A stretch of DNA of 64,000 bases from Siphonobacter curvatus (GCF_002943425.1 NZ_PTRA01000001.1:3348001-3412000); one strand, 5' to 3'; shown: positions 44,843 through 54,517, counted from the first letter of the stretch. Notes: generated from the sequence alone by a model not told the origin. Made by a program: numbers and translations.

Positions 44843-45838
44843 TTAGATTTCCAGTCGGTAAACCTTACCCGGTTTTATACCCACCAGATTTCCTTCCGTA
44901 TCGTTGAAAATCCGTAAAGACTGTTCCATCCGCGGATAAATCCACTGCCCGTAAATACTGTAGTAGTACCGAACCCCATCGACGTTCATCCAGAGATTCC
45001 CTTTGGCATCCTGCACAAAATCGGAAACGGATCGTCCGGAATCGTAATCACTCACGGGGATCAACGTTAGTTTTTCCAGCGTTTGCCCGTTAAATTTCAT
45101 CAGTACGCCATCCCATCGGCCATCTTTCACCACTAGCCAGAGTGTACGAGTATCATCTTCAAACACGCCAAACAAGGAATTCTTTATACCTTTTCGCGTA
45201 TAGAGAAACTGCGACAAATCGTACTCAGCTACTGGTTGGGACAGATTCGTATGGCTGTAAATCTGTAATTGCTGATTATCGGATTTCAGGGAAAAATTTT
45301 GAGTAAAAAGCCGTTCACTCGTTTCTTCCACCAGGCGGCCTTTCTGCTGCTTTACATCCCAGATTACTAAACCTTTGGTCGTTTGAAACCAGTGTTCCTG
45401 AGCCGTAGCTTTCACCAATTCATTGAAACGGAACTTTACGTCAGCGGGAAAATTACCTTCTTTGACCCAGGTCCCTCCGGAGTATCGGTGTACGCCGTAG
45501 CCTAAGGCACCGTCTTTATCAACGGCCCATAGATTTCCCTCATCATCGGAGAACAACACCTCCAGAGGCTGGTTAGTGAGTTCAGGAAAACGGCCAAGGG
45601 CATACGTCACTGAGTCGGAAAGCATCAACGCATACGGACTGATAATCAGGGCACTGGCTGCGTTTGACGACAGGGTATCTACTTCCTTGAGCGGAATTGA
45701 TTTACTCGCCAGCGTACGGGCTTTCGGTCCATTGAGTTTCGTCGGGCTGGGCGGATAATCCGTCGGTTCGAAGAGGGAGAGATCGCAACTGGTCAATAGC
45801 CCGAGCAATAGCAGGGCCCATAGAGAAGAAAGTTTCAT
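44843..45838 (-). CDS. Envelope lipoprotein, two-component-regulator-like propeller
   Basis: 331 residues from the ATG at 45838, which starts a lipoprotein signal (MKLSSLWALLLLGLLTSC). The body has weak propeller-like repeats: DEGNLWAVDKDGALGYGVHR, EHWFQTTKGLVIWDVKQQKG, DDTRTLWLVVKDGRWDGVLM and KGNLWMNVDGVRYYY, as in Reg_prop/ligand-binding propellers. No sensor or kinase domain is fused. It has an exact minus-strand -7 box at 45860 with a TTG 19 bases upstream. Function unknown. Confidence 0.75.
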   Translation of the reverse strand: MKLSSLWALLLLGLLTSCDLSLFEPTDYPPSPTKLNGPKARTLASKSIPLKEVDTLSSNAASALIISPYALMLSDSVTYALGRFPELTNQPLEVLFSDDEGNLWAVDKDGALGYGVHRYSGGTWVKEGNFPADVKFRFNELVKATAQEHWFQTTKGLVIWDVKQQKGRLVEETSERLFTQNFSLKSDNQQLQIYSHTNLSQPVAEYDLSQFLYTRKGIKNSLFGVFEDDTRTLWLVVKDGRWDGVLMKFNGQTLEKLTLIPVSDYDSGRSVSDFVQDAKGNLWMNVDGVRYYYSIYGQWIYPRMEQSLRIFNDTEGNLVGIKPGKVYRLEI

Positions 45839-45859
45839 AGCGAGTAGATGGAATCTGGG

Positions 45860-45867
45860 CAAAGGTA
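45860..45867 (-). promoter_or_regulatory. -7 promoter box TACCTTTG for the lipoprotein gene
   Basis: An exact TAnnTTTG on the minus strand with a TTG 19 bases upstream, a good Bacteroidota promoter. Confidence 0.65.
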
Positions 45868-45894
45868 CGCGGACTTTGCTTTCACCCAATAACA

Positions 45895-45922
45895 AAAGGA
45901 CGAGTGGCTATACTCGTCCTTT
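45895..45922 (-). terminator. Terminator of the HAD gene
   Basis: AAAGGACGAGT (45895-45905) pairs with ACTCGTCCTTT (45912-45922). It lies 26 bases beyond the stop at 45948 on the minus strand. Confidence 0.8.
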
Positions 45923-45947
45923 CTGAAAATGAACGCTTAGTACGTTC

Positions 45948-46610
45948 CTATTCCGTTACAATCGCCCGGATTTTTTCGGCGTTCAACTCCGAAAAATGAT
46001 TGATTACCTGATTGGCTTCGCTCAAATCCTGCAGGGCTGTATGCTCGCTGTTGTAGCCAATGCAGTAAATCCCTGCCGCCCGAGCCGCTTTCACGCCGTT
46101 GTTCGAGTCTTCGATGATGATACACTCCGATTTCGGAGCTTTAGATAAAGAAGCCGCATGCTCAAAAATCGCCGGATCGGGTTTCGATCGAACGAAATCT
46201 TCGCCACTCACCTTGTCCGAAAAGTACGGGTCCAGACCAAAACGTTTGAATACCCGGGCAATCGTCACCTTAGCCGCCGAGGAAGCGAGGATGAGCTGAA
46301 ACCCGTGTTGGTGCAGGTCTTCAATCAGCGTCCGTACGCCGTCGAGCAAATCCAGATCTTCTTTTTCATCAAACGCATCGTTGAAAATAGCCCGCTTCCG
46401 CAGCACGAATGATTCGATATCTTCCCCCAGATTATAGGCTTCATTGAGTTTCTGGTAGACGTTGCGGGTAGAAAGACCCGTGAAGGTGGCGTATTCTTCG
46501 TCGGTAATGTGCAAGCCTAATTCGTCAAAATGCTTGAAAAAAGCGTAACGATGAACGGGTTCGGTGTCAACAATCACCCCGTCCATATCAAAAATAACGG
46601 TTCGTATCAT
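45948..46610 (-). CDS. HAD-family phosphatase, phosphoglucomutase-like
   Basis: 220 residues from the ATG at 46610 (MIRTVIFDMDGVIVDTEP). HAD motif I is FDMDGV with the nucleophilic Asp, then helix cap residues (HRYAFFKHFDELGLHITDEE), motif II ILASSAAKVTIARVF, motif III and IV in RSKPDPAIFEHAASLSKAPK and CIIIEDSNNGVKAARAAGI. The set is typical of beta-phosphoglucomutase-like and sugar-phosphate phosphatases. The Ser in motif II (SSAA) fits either; substrate not defined. Confidence 0.9.
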   Translation of the reverse strand: MIRTVIFDMDGVIVDTEPVHRYAFFKHFDELGLHITDEEYATFTGLSTRNVYQKLNEAYNLGEDIESFVLRKRAIFNDAFDEKEDLDLLDGVRTLIEDLHQHGFQLILASSAAKVTIARVFKRFGLDPYFSDKVSGEDFVRSKPDPAIFEHAASLSKAPKSECIIIEDSNNGVKAARAAGIYCIGYNSEHTALQDLSEANQVINHFSELNAEKIRAIVTE

Positions 46611-46709
46611 GGGAAACTTGGTCTCACTGAAAAAGACGAAGGTACGGAAAAGGCCGGGTTTTGTTAGGAAAGTATCCATTCCAGGCGGTTTTTAAGGCGG
46701 GACCACTCC

Positions 46710-47618
46710 TTACTTAAAAAATGCATTCTTATCACTCTTCTTCGGAATCATCGGCTGCATACCCTGATTCGCCTGGATCGGCAAATCGGTTTCGATCAGG
46801 TCGGCTCCGGCTTTTAGAATCGTCTGATACACGTCTGTTTTCCCAGCTTTGTATTCTTTGTCGTATACTGGACCAGCGGCAACCATCGCCATCACCCCGC
46901 GTTGGTGTAACTCTTCAATCAGAGCCGGGTGTTCGGGTATGGTCTGGGAGCCGATGTACGCCATAACCTGCTTCCAGGGAATACCCGCGGCTTCGTATTC
47001 GTGCAGGGCCTTTTCCGTGTGGATAAAGGATTCGAACAGAATATCCGGGTTTCGCTGGTGGTAGTACTGAGCATCTTTGGCCGTATGGACCGTTACCATA
47101 ACGAAGGCCTCGGCTTGGTGTTTACGAATGATTTCCAGCGTTTTGTCGAAAGGCACGTCCTTGTAATCCAGAATCAGTACCGTTTTACCGCGAGCCCATT
47201 CAATGGCGTCGTCTAACGTAGGAATGCGAAAATCCGTCAGCTTGCCTTCCGAATCTTTCAATCGAAATTGCTGCACTTCCTGCCAGGTATAATCCCGGAG
47301 TTTACCCGTTCCGTTGCTGGTACGGTTCAGCGTAGCATCGTGCAGGAGTACGATTACACTGTCTTTCGTCAGTCGTGGATCAATCTCGAAAGTAGCGTAG
47401 GTGTGTTCAAGCGTATGTTCAAACGTTTCCAGGCAGTTTTCCGGAAAACCGGGACGGGTTCCCCCCCGGTGAGCACTCAGAAAAGGCCGGTGTTGGGGCG
47501 TGTAATGCCAGAATTCCTGAGCTTTGGCTACCGTTGGAATAGCAAGTTTGTGCAATTTTTTCTGAGCGAAACCCGTAACACACAGGCCCACTAGTACGAG
47601 GCTAAGCAGCTGTTTCAT
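46710..47618 (-). CDS. Glycerophosphodiester phosphodiesterase, exported
   Basis: 302 residues from the ATG at 47618. Signal peptide MKQLLSLVLVGLCVTGFAQ. GDPD signatures: SAHRGGTRPGFPENCLETF with HRG and PEN, ATFEIDPRLTKDSVIVLLHD (E-x-D metal site and catalytic HD), RTSNGTG, and LIETDLPIQ near the end. The enzyme cleaves deacylated phospholipids to glycerol-3-phosphate and alcohol, in a Ca2+- or Mg2+-dependent way. Exported location is consistent with scavenging. It lies downstream of the Oar-like receptor on the same strand, behind a terminator. Confidence 0.93.
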   Translation of the reverse strand: MKQLLSLVLVGLCVTGFAQKKLHKLAIPTVAKAQEFWHYTPQHRPFLSAHRGGTRPGFPENCLETFEHTLEHTYATFEIDPRLTKDSVIVLLHDATLNRTSNGTGKLRDYTWQEVQQFRLKDSEGKLTDFRIPTLDDAIEWARGKTVLILDYKDVPFDKTLEIIRKHQAEAFVMVTVHTAKDAQYYHQRNPDILFESFIHTEKALHEYEAAGIPWKQVMAYIGSQTIPEHPALIEELHQRGVMAMVAAGPVYDKEYKAGKTDVYQTILKAGADLIETDLPIQANQGMQPMIPKKSDKNAFFK

Positions 47619-47634
47619 CGAATAAAAAGGCAAA

Positions 47635-47662
47635 TCCGCCCGGACTCGAAAGCCCGGGCGGA
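47635..47662 (-). terminator. Hairpin after the TonB-dependent receptor gene
   Basis: TCCGCCCGG (47635-47643) pairs with CCGGGCGGA (47654-47662). The U-tract on the minus strand is short, so a partial terminator. Confidence 0.65.
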
Positions 47663-47683
47663 AGTTAAGAATTTGTTGAATAG

Positions 47684-50600
47684 TTACTGAAACGAATACC
47701 GCAGGCCAAGCTGAATCCGCCAGGGCGTACCGCCAATCGGACGCGTCCCCAGGTTCTGCACGGCGTAGCCATACTGACGGGTTGTCTGATTGAAAGCGTT
47801 AATATTCAGTAGGTTCGTATTACCACGGTTATAATTCCGGCCCCAGTCCCGATTGAGTACGTTCATGAAGTTAAAGACATCCGCCGAAAACTCCAGCTTC
47901 TGACCTTCGGCGAGTTTAAAGGCTTTGTTCAAGCGTAAATCTACCGTCGTGGCAAAGGGGTTAATCCCACCATTTCGCTCGGCCACTCTACCCAGATTGG
48001 ATTTGATGTAGTCTTTCACACTTTGGTCTACCGAGGGGTTATTCAGCAGATCGCTCATGCCCTGGCGAACGTTTTCCGGCGTTGTCGGACTATTCGGATC
48101 GAAGACAAAGGCCAGATCATTCGTCAGTACAAAATCACCGTTCAGACTCGTACCGCCGCCCACCAGGAAGTTATAACGGGTACCGCCCACGCCAATCACC
48201 GTGGCCCCGAGCTGAAATCCTTTCCAGGAAGGCGTTGCTCCATTTACCACGATTTTGTTCCGGAAATGCGTATCGGCGTAGCCATAACTCAGGCTCCGGG
48301 GATCGTCTTTGACGGGCAAGAACGTCGAGGTATTCGCCACGCAGCAGCTATAGGACGAATTATCTTTCGTGGAATTGAGCGTATAACTCATGTTCACGTA
48401 ACCGTCTTTTCCCAGTTTGATACCTGCGTCGGCCACCAGGGTAAACTGATCGGAAATACCCGTCGAGATCAATTCCAGTACCCGCCCGACTTCGGTCGTT
48501 TTTCGGGAATTCTGCCAGTCCGTAATTCCCTTGGCCGTAATGGTTTCGGCGGGAACGAAAACGCCCCGATTATCTTCATTGGTGATTCTGAATTCCGGGT
48601 TATCCTTCAGGTTACGATCCACGTACACGTAGTTATGAATCGTTTTTGCCCAGATGGCGTTGAGTCCAACCCGAATGCGTTCGCCGATGAAGTGATTGAA
48701 GTTCACGTTACCCTTGAACGTGGTCGGTACCTGGAAGCTTGGGTTAACGGCGTTGATGGTAGACACGTACTTTCCACCCGCCGGAATGCCCGGCACGGTC
48801 GAAACATCCTGACGGTACTTACTAAATTCCGGTACGGGTACCTGATCCCCCGTCACGTCCACGGAACCAACCATCAGTCCACTGTTCTGAATATTGTTGA
48901 CCTGAGCGTAGTAGTGCGGCTGGGCGGAGAATAGCCCGCCTCCGATTTTCAGGACATTCTGACGTTTACCCCCAATATCCCAAGTAGCCTGAAAACGGGG
49001 TTGAATGTTATTCCAGTCCTCGGGTTTCACGTCCGTGCGAATCCCCAGTGTGCGTTTCACGGTCTCGTTGAGTTGTCCACCCGTCAGAAACGCCGTTGCA
49101 TCGTAGCGTACGCCCAGAGCCAGGTTCAGGTCCGGATGCGGGTAGAAATCAGCTTGTCCAAAAACGGAAATATCCAGTACACTCTGATTCACGATGGGTT
49201 GTCCCTGCAAAGGCACTTCGCGGGCGTAGCGATACGGCCGCAGAGCTTCCAGATCATCGATGCTGTTGAAGAAGAATCGACCATTTTGTTCACTCGACAG
49301 GTACGTTTCCATGGTGGTAATCATGTTGTCCGTACCAAAGGTGAAGTTGAATTTGTCCGTATTCCCGTAGGCCGTATTGCTCAGGTGTACCTGGTGCATC
49401 CGGTTAAATTCGGGGGAATACCGCTGTCCGCCGAACTGTACCGTTTTCGTCTGCGTAGCGTTGGGATTGGATTCCGTGGGGAAAGGCGAGGTAACGTTGA
49501 CAATCGCCCGGGGAATGTTCTGGAACGGTAGATAACCCTGCGGCGTAACGGGTTTGTAGGAATACAGGTACTGCACCTTGAATTCGTTCGTCAGTCGAGG
49601 CTTCAGCGTGGAACGCAACGCCGCCATGGCCGTTACCGATACGTCTTTCAGGTTCGCGTAGGATTCCAGCAAGTTGATGTTCGAGTTGTCACCATCGTTT
49701 AGCGGAGCTACGTAGTGGGTCATGTTGCCGCGTAGCGTCAGTTTGTGCTTGGTATTGAGCTGCCAGTCGAGGCGTGCAAAAGCGGTATTGGCCGTTGACT
49801 TCTTGGGAAACTGGCCGAATTGCTGCCCCGTAACGCCGTACTTTTCCTGAGCTACCTTCACCAGCCGTTCCAGATTGGTTTTCGTGATGCCGTACCGCAG
49901 CTCATCCGCGGACGAATTGATGTCGGCAATGATGAGCGGCTCGCTGGCATCCTGACGGTCGTAGGCTACGAAAAAGTGAAGTTTATCCTTAATGATGGGG
50001 CCACCCAAGCTGAAACCTGACTGGAAGTTAGTGAAGTTCTGCTTGCGATCCGCTCCCTGAATGGTGTACTGACTCGACAACGTGTTGTTACGGAAGTACA
50101 GGAAAGCCGAACCTTCCAGTTTGTTGGTTCCGTTTTTGGTGACAGCACTCACGGCCCCACCCGACTGACGACCCTGCGTAACATCGTAATCGTTGGTGAT
50201 GACTTTGTATTCGCGAATGGCTTCCAGCGAAATGGCGTAAGGGCCAGCGGAAACTTGCCCATTGGTCCAGCTATTGCGGGCATTCATCCCGTCGATGGTC
50301 ACGTTAGTACCCGTCGAACGCTGGCCGCCGAAGCTGAAATTATCGCCGCCCTGCAGGGGAGACAGGTTGTTGAGTCGTGTAAAACTCCGGCCTTCATTGG
50401 GTAAGTTTTTGATCTGAGCCGCTGTAATCGACGTAGCCGCTCCTGCCTGCCGTACTTCCTTGGTGTAGCCGCGTTCGGAAACTACGATTTCTTTCAATTC
50501 CGTATTAGACGATTGTAGACTAATGTTTACGTTCAGGTTATCGCCATAATTGAGTGAGTACCCCGTTTCTTTCACCGTTTGCAGACCAATGAAGGTTACC

Positions 50601-50884
50601 GTGACAGTGTAGGGCTTGCCCAGTGGCAACTGCCGAAGGGCGTACTCCCCTTTTGCGTTGGTCAGCGTACCCGTGGTAAAACCGGTCGCTTCGTTTCGAA
50701 CGGTTACGGCGGCCCCGGGCAGGGCCTCGCCTTTTTCATCTTTCACAACGCCGGAAATGGAAGCGTCCGTAGCTTGAGCGGCCAGATGGAAATGAATACT
50801 AGTGCCGAGAAAGAAAAGTAAGCACAAAAAACGTCCGGTCCAGCCTTGGCCAGGCTGGTGTTTTTTCAACCAGAGTAAAGTCAT
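47684..50884 (-). CDS. Oar-like TonB-dependent receptor with carboxypeptidase-regulatory domain
   Basis: 1066 residues. After an N-terminal signal (FLCLLFFLGTSIHFHLAAQ near 20-38) comes a CarboxypepD_reg-like domain at about 43-115 (ISGVVKDEKGEALPGAAVTV). The plug domain follows with EIVVSERGYTKEVRQAGAAT and NVTIDGMNARNS, and RQSGGAVSAVTKNGTN. The remainder is the 22-stranded barrel, ending LGLRYSFQ with the terminal aromatic. TonB-dependent receptors of the Oar type occur without SusD partners and may handle proteins or small exported molecules. No SusD-like gene lies beside it. Confidence 0.95.
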   Translation of the reverse strand: MTLLWLKKHQPGQGWTGRFLCLLFFLGTSIHFHLAAQATDASISGVVKDEKGEALPGAAVTVRNEATGFTTGTLTNAKGEYALRQLPLGKPYTVTVTFIGLQTVKETGYSLNYGDNLNVNISLQSSNTELKEIVVSERGYTKEVRQAGAATSITAAQIKNLPNEGRSFTRLNNLSPLQGGDNFSFGGQRSTGTNVTIDGMNARNSWTNGQVSAGPYAISLEAIREYKVITNDYDVTQGRQSGGAVSAVTKNGTNKLEGSAFLYFRNNTLSSQYTIQGADRKQNFTNFQSGFSLGGPIIKDKLHFFVAYDRQDASEPLIIADINSSADELRYGITKTNLERLVKVAQEKYGVTGQQFGQFPKKSTANTAFARLDWQLNTKHKLTLRGNMTHYVAPLNDGDNSNINLLESYANLKDVSVTAMAALRSTLKPRLTNEFKVQYLYSYKPVTPQGYLPFQNIPRAIVNVTSPFPTESNPNATQTKTVQFGGQRYSPEFNRMHQVHLSNTAYGNTDKFNFTFGTDNMITTMETYLSSEQNGRFFFNSIDDLEALRPYRYAREVPLQGQPIVNQSVLDISVFGQADFYPHPDLNLALGVRYDATAFLTGGQLNETVKRTLGIRTDVKPEDWNNIQPRFQATWDIGGKRQNVLKIGGGLFSAQPHYYAQVNNIQNSGLMVGSVDVTGDQVPVPEFSKYRQDVSTVPGIPAGGKYVSTINAVNPSFQVPTTFKGNVNFNHFIGERIRVGLNAIWAKTIHNYVYVDRNLKDNPEFRITNEDNRGVFVPAETITAKGITDWQNSRKTTEVGRVLELISTGISDQFTLVADAGIKLGKDGYVNMSYTLNSTKDNSSYSCCVANTSTFLPVKDDPRSLSYGYADTHFRNKIVVNGATPSWKGFQLGATVIGVGGTRYNFLVGGGTSLNGDFVLTNDLAFVFDPNSPTTPENVRQGMSDLLNNPSVDQSVKDYIKSNLGRVAERNGGINPFATTVDLRLNKAFKLAEGQKLEFSADVFNFMNVLNRDWGRNYNRGNTNLLNINAFNQTTRQYGYAVQNLGTRPIGGTPWRIQLGLRYSFQ

Positions 50885-50922
50885 AGTGAGCGTAATAGAT
50901 TGATTGGTTCGTATAGGCCGGG

Positions 50923-50930
50923 CAAATGTA
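50923..50930 (-). promoter_or_regulatory. -7 promoter box TACATTTG for the Oar-like gene
   Basis: Exact TAnnTTTG on the minus strand with TTG 18 bases upstream, 38 bases before the start codon. Confidence 0.65.
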
Positions 50931-51038
50931 TAGAGGGGTAAACCGGATCAAGATGTCGCTTTTGCGATGTTTATATAATCTTTACATGAACCGGATTTTT
51001 CCGCAAAATCCTTAACATTTGCCTAACTAATGCTTCAC

Positions 51039-51833
51039 ATGGGCCGCTGGACTTTCATTGTTCTACTTCTTTTTATACTAACTGGCTGTCATTCTACCCC
51101 CCAGCACCCGGAACGGGCGGGTATTGCCCTATCCTTCGACGATCGCTTTTTCAGTGACTGGATGGCCTTACGCCCCTTACTGAATCAATACCAAGCTAAG
51201 GTAACGTTCTACGTAAATTGTCCGGATTCGCTGACGAATGAAGAAGTGAGCATTCTGAAAACGCTTCAGCAGGAAGGGCACGAAATTGGCTTTCACGGTA
51301 CCATTCACGGCATCTCTACGGAAATGATACAGAATCTGGGAGTAGAGGGTTATCTGGCTACGGAAATTCGGCCCGGGCTTTCGTACCTGCAACAAGCGGG
51401 CTTCCACCCTACTTCGTACGCTCATCCCGGCGGTAATCATAATGCCCGCGTCGATTCCGTATTGGAGGCTTCCGGTTTTCGAATCCTACGGGACGTTGCC
51501 CTAGCGGAACGCTCCTATAAAGGCTTCCGGCTCTATCATCTTTCCCCCCAATGGCTGCCTCAGATTTACTACGATTTTGTACCGCAACGCAGCGTGGATG
51601 CCCTGCTGTTCGATACGAGTGCAAATTTGAGTGTAGCAGAACTTCGGTCGGCCCTGGTTCGGGCCAAAATGCGGGGAAAAGCCGTGTTGCTCTTCGGTCA
51701 TCAACCCTTTTTCTCAGTCCCCAAGCCTGAGCAATACGGTTTTGATGTACAGGTACTTCGGCAAATGCTGCAAACAGCCGATTCGCTGAACCTGAAATTT
51801 TATCGCATGTCGGACTTACCAGTGATCCAGTAA
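51039..51833 (+). CDS. Polysaccharide deacetylase lipoprotein (NodB fold)
   Basis: 264 residues from the ATG at 51039 (an ATG nine bases upstream is possible). Lipoprotein signal MGRWTFIVLLLFILTGC. NodB motifs: IALSFDDRFF (motif 1, FDD), HEIGFHGTIHG (motif 2, HxxxH variant), SYAHPGGNHN (motif 3, PGG) and ending HQPFFSVPK and LKFYRMSDL. The order fits carbohydrate esterase family 4-like enzymes; substrate could be peptidoglycan or another N-acetylated glycan. The second Asp of FDD and the His pair are intact. Confidence 0.85.
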   Translation: MGRWTFIVLLLFILTGCHSTPQHPERAGIALSFDDRFFSDWMALRPLLNQYQAKVTFYVNCPDSLTNEEVSILKTLQQEGHEIGFHGTIHGISTEMIQNLGVEGYLATEIRPGLSYLQQAGFHPTSYAHPGGNHNARVDSVLEASGFRILRDVALAERSYKGFRLYHLSPQWLPQIYYDFVPQRSVDALLFDTSANLSVAELRSALVRAKMRGKAVLLFGHQPFFSVPKPEQYGFDVQVLRQMLQTADSLNLKFYRMSDLPVIQ

Positions 51834-52096
51834 AGGGAGGATTTTTCAGCGTTCACAAGAGCCGCTATTCTGCTTCTAAAGAATAGCATTACTAGGTTTG
51901 ATTCATCTTCGGAATTTTGTCTCGTTCTGCACCCAGTACGCTATACGATCTAAGTAGTACGACCCTCTATAATAGAAGAATAGTGAACTGATTCTAAGGG
52001 AGTAGGCAGGCGTTAAGCTGCATTACTTACTTCGCTTAGGAAACGGAGCTTTCCTACGAAAGCCTTAGCTGTATTCCGAAACGATAGAATGAACCC
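51834..52096. other. Gap between convergent deacetylase and acyltransferase genes
   Basis: 263 bp with one weak stem, GCTATTCT (51872-51879 region) against AGAATAGC about 8 bases on. No gene or strong terminator seen. Confidence 0.4.
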
Positions 52097-53212
52097 CTAA
52101 CGTCCGTATCGCTTGTCTTTGAAAACGAGCAGCGGTTTTTCCAGATACTCGTACGAGAGGTAAGAAACCAGAATGGACAAGCCGAATACAGCAGGGTACA
52201 AAATCAGGTTGTAGGCCGTAGTAGACAGACCCGGAGCGTATGTATTCAGGACATTAATCAGGAATACCGAAACGGCAACGTGGTAGAGATACAGCCCGTA
52301 GGAAATCTTGCCAATGTAACTAACGACCGGGTTTTCCAGCGAAATAATACTGTTGGGATTCGTCGCCACATTCAGTACGAAAAAGCAGAAAAAGAAAGCA
52401 TACACCTCCATGAAAGCCGGGATGTGTACCCCCGACAAAAAGCAGATCAGGAAGAGTACGTATACCGTAATCTGCACATTTTTCCGGTAGAGAACGGACA
52501 GGAATCGCGTTCGGTTGGTATACACCAGATAAGCTCCCCCCCCACCCAGGGCCATGATGAGTAAGCGGAACTGACCAATGAACGTCAGTACAGAATCTTT
52601 CTTCTGGGCTTCGGTTCCATCCAGCAGGTATACGCCCAAAGCGAGTAATCCGACGGTCGCCAGCATGAAGATGCTTACAATCAAAAAGGTCCGCTTGGGG
52701 TATTTGATAATCCAGGGCCAGAGGTAATAAAACTGCTCTTCCACCCCAATCGACCAGGCCTGAGCGGCCCAGTAGGGAATGTTATACAGGACGAACGCGT
52801 AGTTGGGCAGTACCAAAGCCAGTAGCGTGATTCGTTCCGCGACGTGCCGGGACGCTAGTTCGCTGGCTCCGGGAAAATACATCAAGGGGACATGCGGAAA
52901 GACAAACAGGGCCAGGCCGACGATCAGAAAGTAAATGGGCCAGATCCGAAATACCCGTCGTAGATAAAATTTGGGAGCAGAAATGTCGCCAAAATTACCT
53001 TTTTCCTGCAACAGCAGATACGTGATGAGAAAGCCACTGAGCACGAAAAAAAGACCTACGCCCAAACGGCCCGCGTGTTTGACAACCGTCAAATGGTAAA
53101 TATTGGGCAGGTCAAACGCTTCTTTCGCCTGTTCGAGGTGATGGATCAATACGGACACCGCCGCAATACATCGTACGCCGTTCAGATTGGGGAAATTACG
53201 TTTCTGACTCAT
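52097..53212 (-). CDS. Membrane acyltransferase (acyltransferase-3 / OafA type)
   Basis: 371 residues, about ten transmembrane helices. Acyltransferase-3 signatures: PNLNGVRCIAAVSVLIHHLE with the essential His, GRLGVGLFFVLSGFLITYLL, FYLRRVFRIWPIYFLIVGLA and VEEQFYYLWPWIIKY. These enzymes add acyl groups to exported glycans. It follows, on the same strand, two GT-C-like membrane proteins (54514 and 53261) 48 bases away, so a coordinated role in surface-glycan assembly is likely but inferred. Confidence 0.93.
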   Translation of the reverse strand: MSQKRNFPNLNGVRCIAAVSVLIHHLEQAKEAFDLPNIYHLTVVKHAGRLGVGLFFVLSGFLITYLLLQEKGNFGDISAPKFYLRRVFRIWPIYFLIVGLALFVFPHVPLMYFPGASELASRHVAERITLLALVLPNYAFVLYNIPYWAAQAWSIGVEEQFYYLWPWIIKYPKRTFLIVSIFMLATVGLLALGVYLLDGTEAQKKDSVLTFIGQFRLLIMALGGGGAYLVYTNRTRFLSVLYRKNVQITVYVLFLICFLSGVHIPAFMEVYAFFFCFFVLNVATNPNSIISLENPVVSYIGKISYGLYLYHVAVSVFLINVLNTYAPGLSTTAYNLILYPAVFGLSILVSYLSYEYLEKPLLVFKDKRYGR

Positions 53213-53260
53213 GCCAACAACTAAAGAAAGGTCTCGCTTATAGGGAATGTACGGGAGGTA

Positions 53261-54517
53261 CTATTGAGCGGTGCGGTACTTTTTTTTTTCGGAGCGAGGA
53301 AAAGCTACGTTAATGAAATAGCCCGTTAATACCACAACGCCCACCTGAATCACGTAATCAATCGTACGGGCCTGAAGGCCGAAAATATCGGCAGGAGTCG
53401 CGTAGTTAGGCATGCCCATCCGCCACCAGTACGAGGGGTGAATCACCGACAATACGTTAAAGATGAACAGGAGAATGACCTGTCGAAGGTTAGTCCAGTC
53501 CATCACTTCAAACACCAGCGGCAACAAAAACAGGAACAGATAATTACTGTACGCACTTTGCTGGGCAATCATCATCAGACCATACATGGCGACCCAGAGG
53601 TGGGCTAGCATCACATTGATCGGCTGATTACGCATCCGCCAAGCCGTCAGACAACCCACACTAATGGTGGCTACTAGTCCAAGCCAGTTCCAGACTTTGG
53701 CCCCGGTCCCAATCGAATTGAACGTCCAGGGATTGATGACCGAAAGCAAGTTGGGAGCCCGTAATACATTCGCTTCGTCGAGCGGCTGCAAAAATTCCAG
53801 TTTTACCAGATGATACAAAAGGGCTACCGACAGGGCTCCAATCAGCGAGAGGGGAATCAGAAAACGGATTTTTTCTTTTTCAATGAGAAAGAGCGGGAAC
53901 AGAGCCAGTCCAAAAATGGCCTTGGTGGTTAGTACACCCAGAGCCATGACGAGGCTGTAACCAATGACACCCCAGCGTTTGCGAACCAAAAAGGCCAGTA
54001 CAACAAATAGCCACATCCAGATGTCTTCCTGGGCTCCGACCACGCACAAAACGAGTGAGCCGGGTAGCAACAGATATAGAAGGGCCTTGAAGAGTAAATC
54101 TTCCTTACTGTAGCGGTCTTTGTAAAAGAAATAGGTCAGTACCAGAGCAACACCGTCCATCAGGGCCATGGTCAGGACAATCATGCGGGGATTGTACCAG
54201 ATTTTCAGCCAGATACCTAAGAAATAGGCATACAAAGGAGAATACGGGGACCAAAAATCGCGGTACACCATCTGGCCCATCGAAGCTTTACTGCCTTCGT
54301 CCCAGAAGCCGTTCACATCGGAAGTAGGCTCCTGATTAGCCCATAAATAAATCACCAGAAAGGGAAACACCCGGAGTAGCAACCAACTCACGCCGAGTAC
54401 ACCAGCGACAGGTTTCGTTTTCAGACCCGCCGTAATGGGAGACCTGAAGTATAGCACAATACCCACCAGCAGAATACAGCCCAGGCTAATAATCAGTTTG
54501 GCCAAAACAACACTCAT
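53261..54517 (-). CDS. GT-C-like multispanning membrane protein (copy 2)
   Basis: 418 residues with about 11-12 hydrophobic helices and no signal peptide. The first periplasmic loop has VNGFWDEGSKASMGQMVYRD then FWSPYSPLYAYFLG, the acidic plus YRDFWSPYPP-like pattern of polyprenol-phosphate-dependent GT-C glycosyltransferases (GT39/GT87-like). The overlap of 4 bases with the upstream paralogue gives coupled translation. Sugar and acceptor are unknown. A non-transferase membrane role is possible, since the catalytic Asp cannot be verified. Confidence 0.72.
   Translation of the reverse strand: MSVVLAKLIISLGCILLVGIVLYFRSPITAGLKTKPVAGVLGVSWLLLRVFPFLVIYLWANQEPTSDVNGFWDEGSKASMGQMVYRDFWSPYSPLYAYFLGIWLKIWYNPRMIVLTMALMDGVALVLTYFFYKDRYSKEDLLFKALLYLLLPGSLVLCVVGAQEDIWMWLFVVLAFLVRKRWGVIGYSLVMALGVLTTKAIFGLALFPLFLIEKEKIRFLIPLSLIGALSVALLYHLVKLEFLQPLDEANVLRAPNLLSVINPWTFNSIGTGAKVWNWLGLVATISVGCLTAWRMRNQPINVMLAHLWVAMYGLMMIAQQSAYSNYLFLFLLPLVFEVMDWTNLRQVILLFIFNVLSVIHPSYWWRMGMPNYATPADIFGLQARTIDYVIQVGVVVLTGYFINVAFPRSEKKKYRTAQ

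Noticed and set aside
48023-48934. 303-residue plus-strand reading frame antisense to the Oar-like receptor
   Set aside because: It lies inside a well-supported 1066-residue gene and its sequence shows no domain; long antisense frames follow from codon bias.
49001-49531. 176-residue plus-strand frame within the receptor gene
   Set aside because: Same reason: shadow of a supported gene.
47684-50884. SusC/SusD polysaccharide utilisation locus
   Set aside because: No SusD, no clustered glycoside hydrolases; the receptor is of the Oar type.
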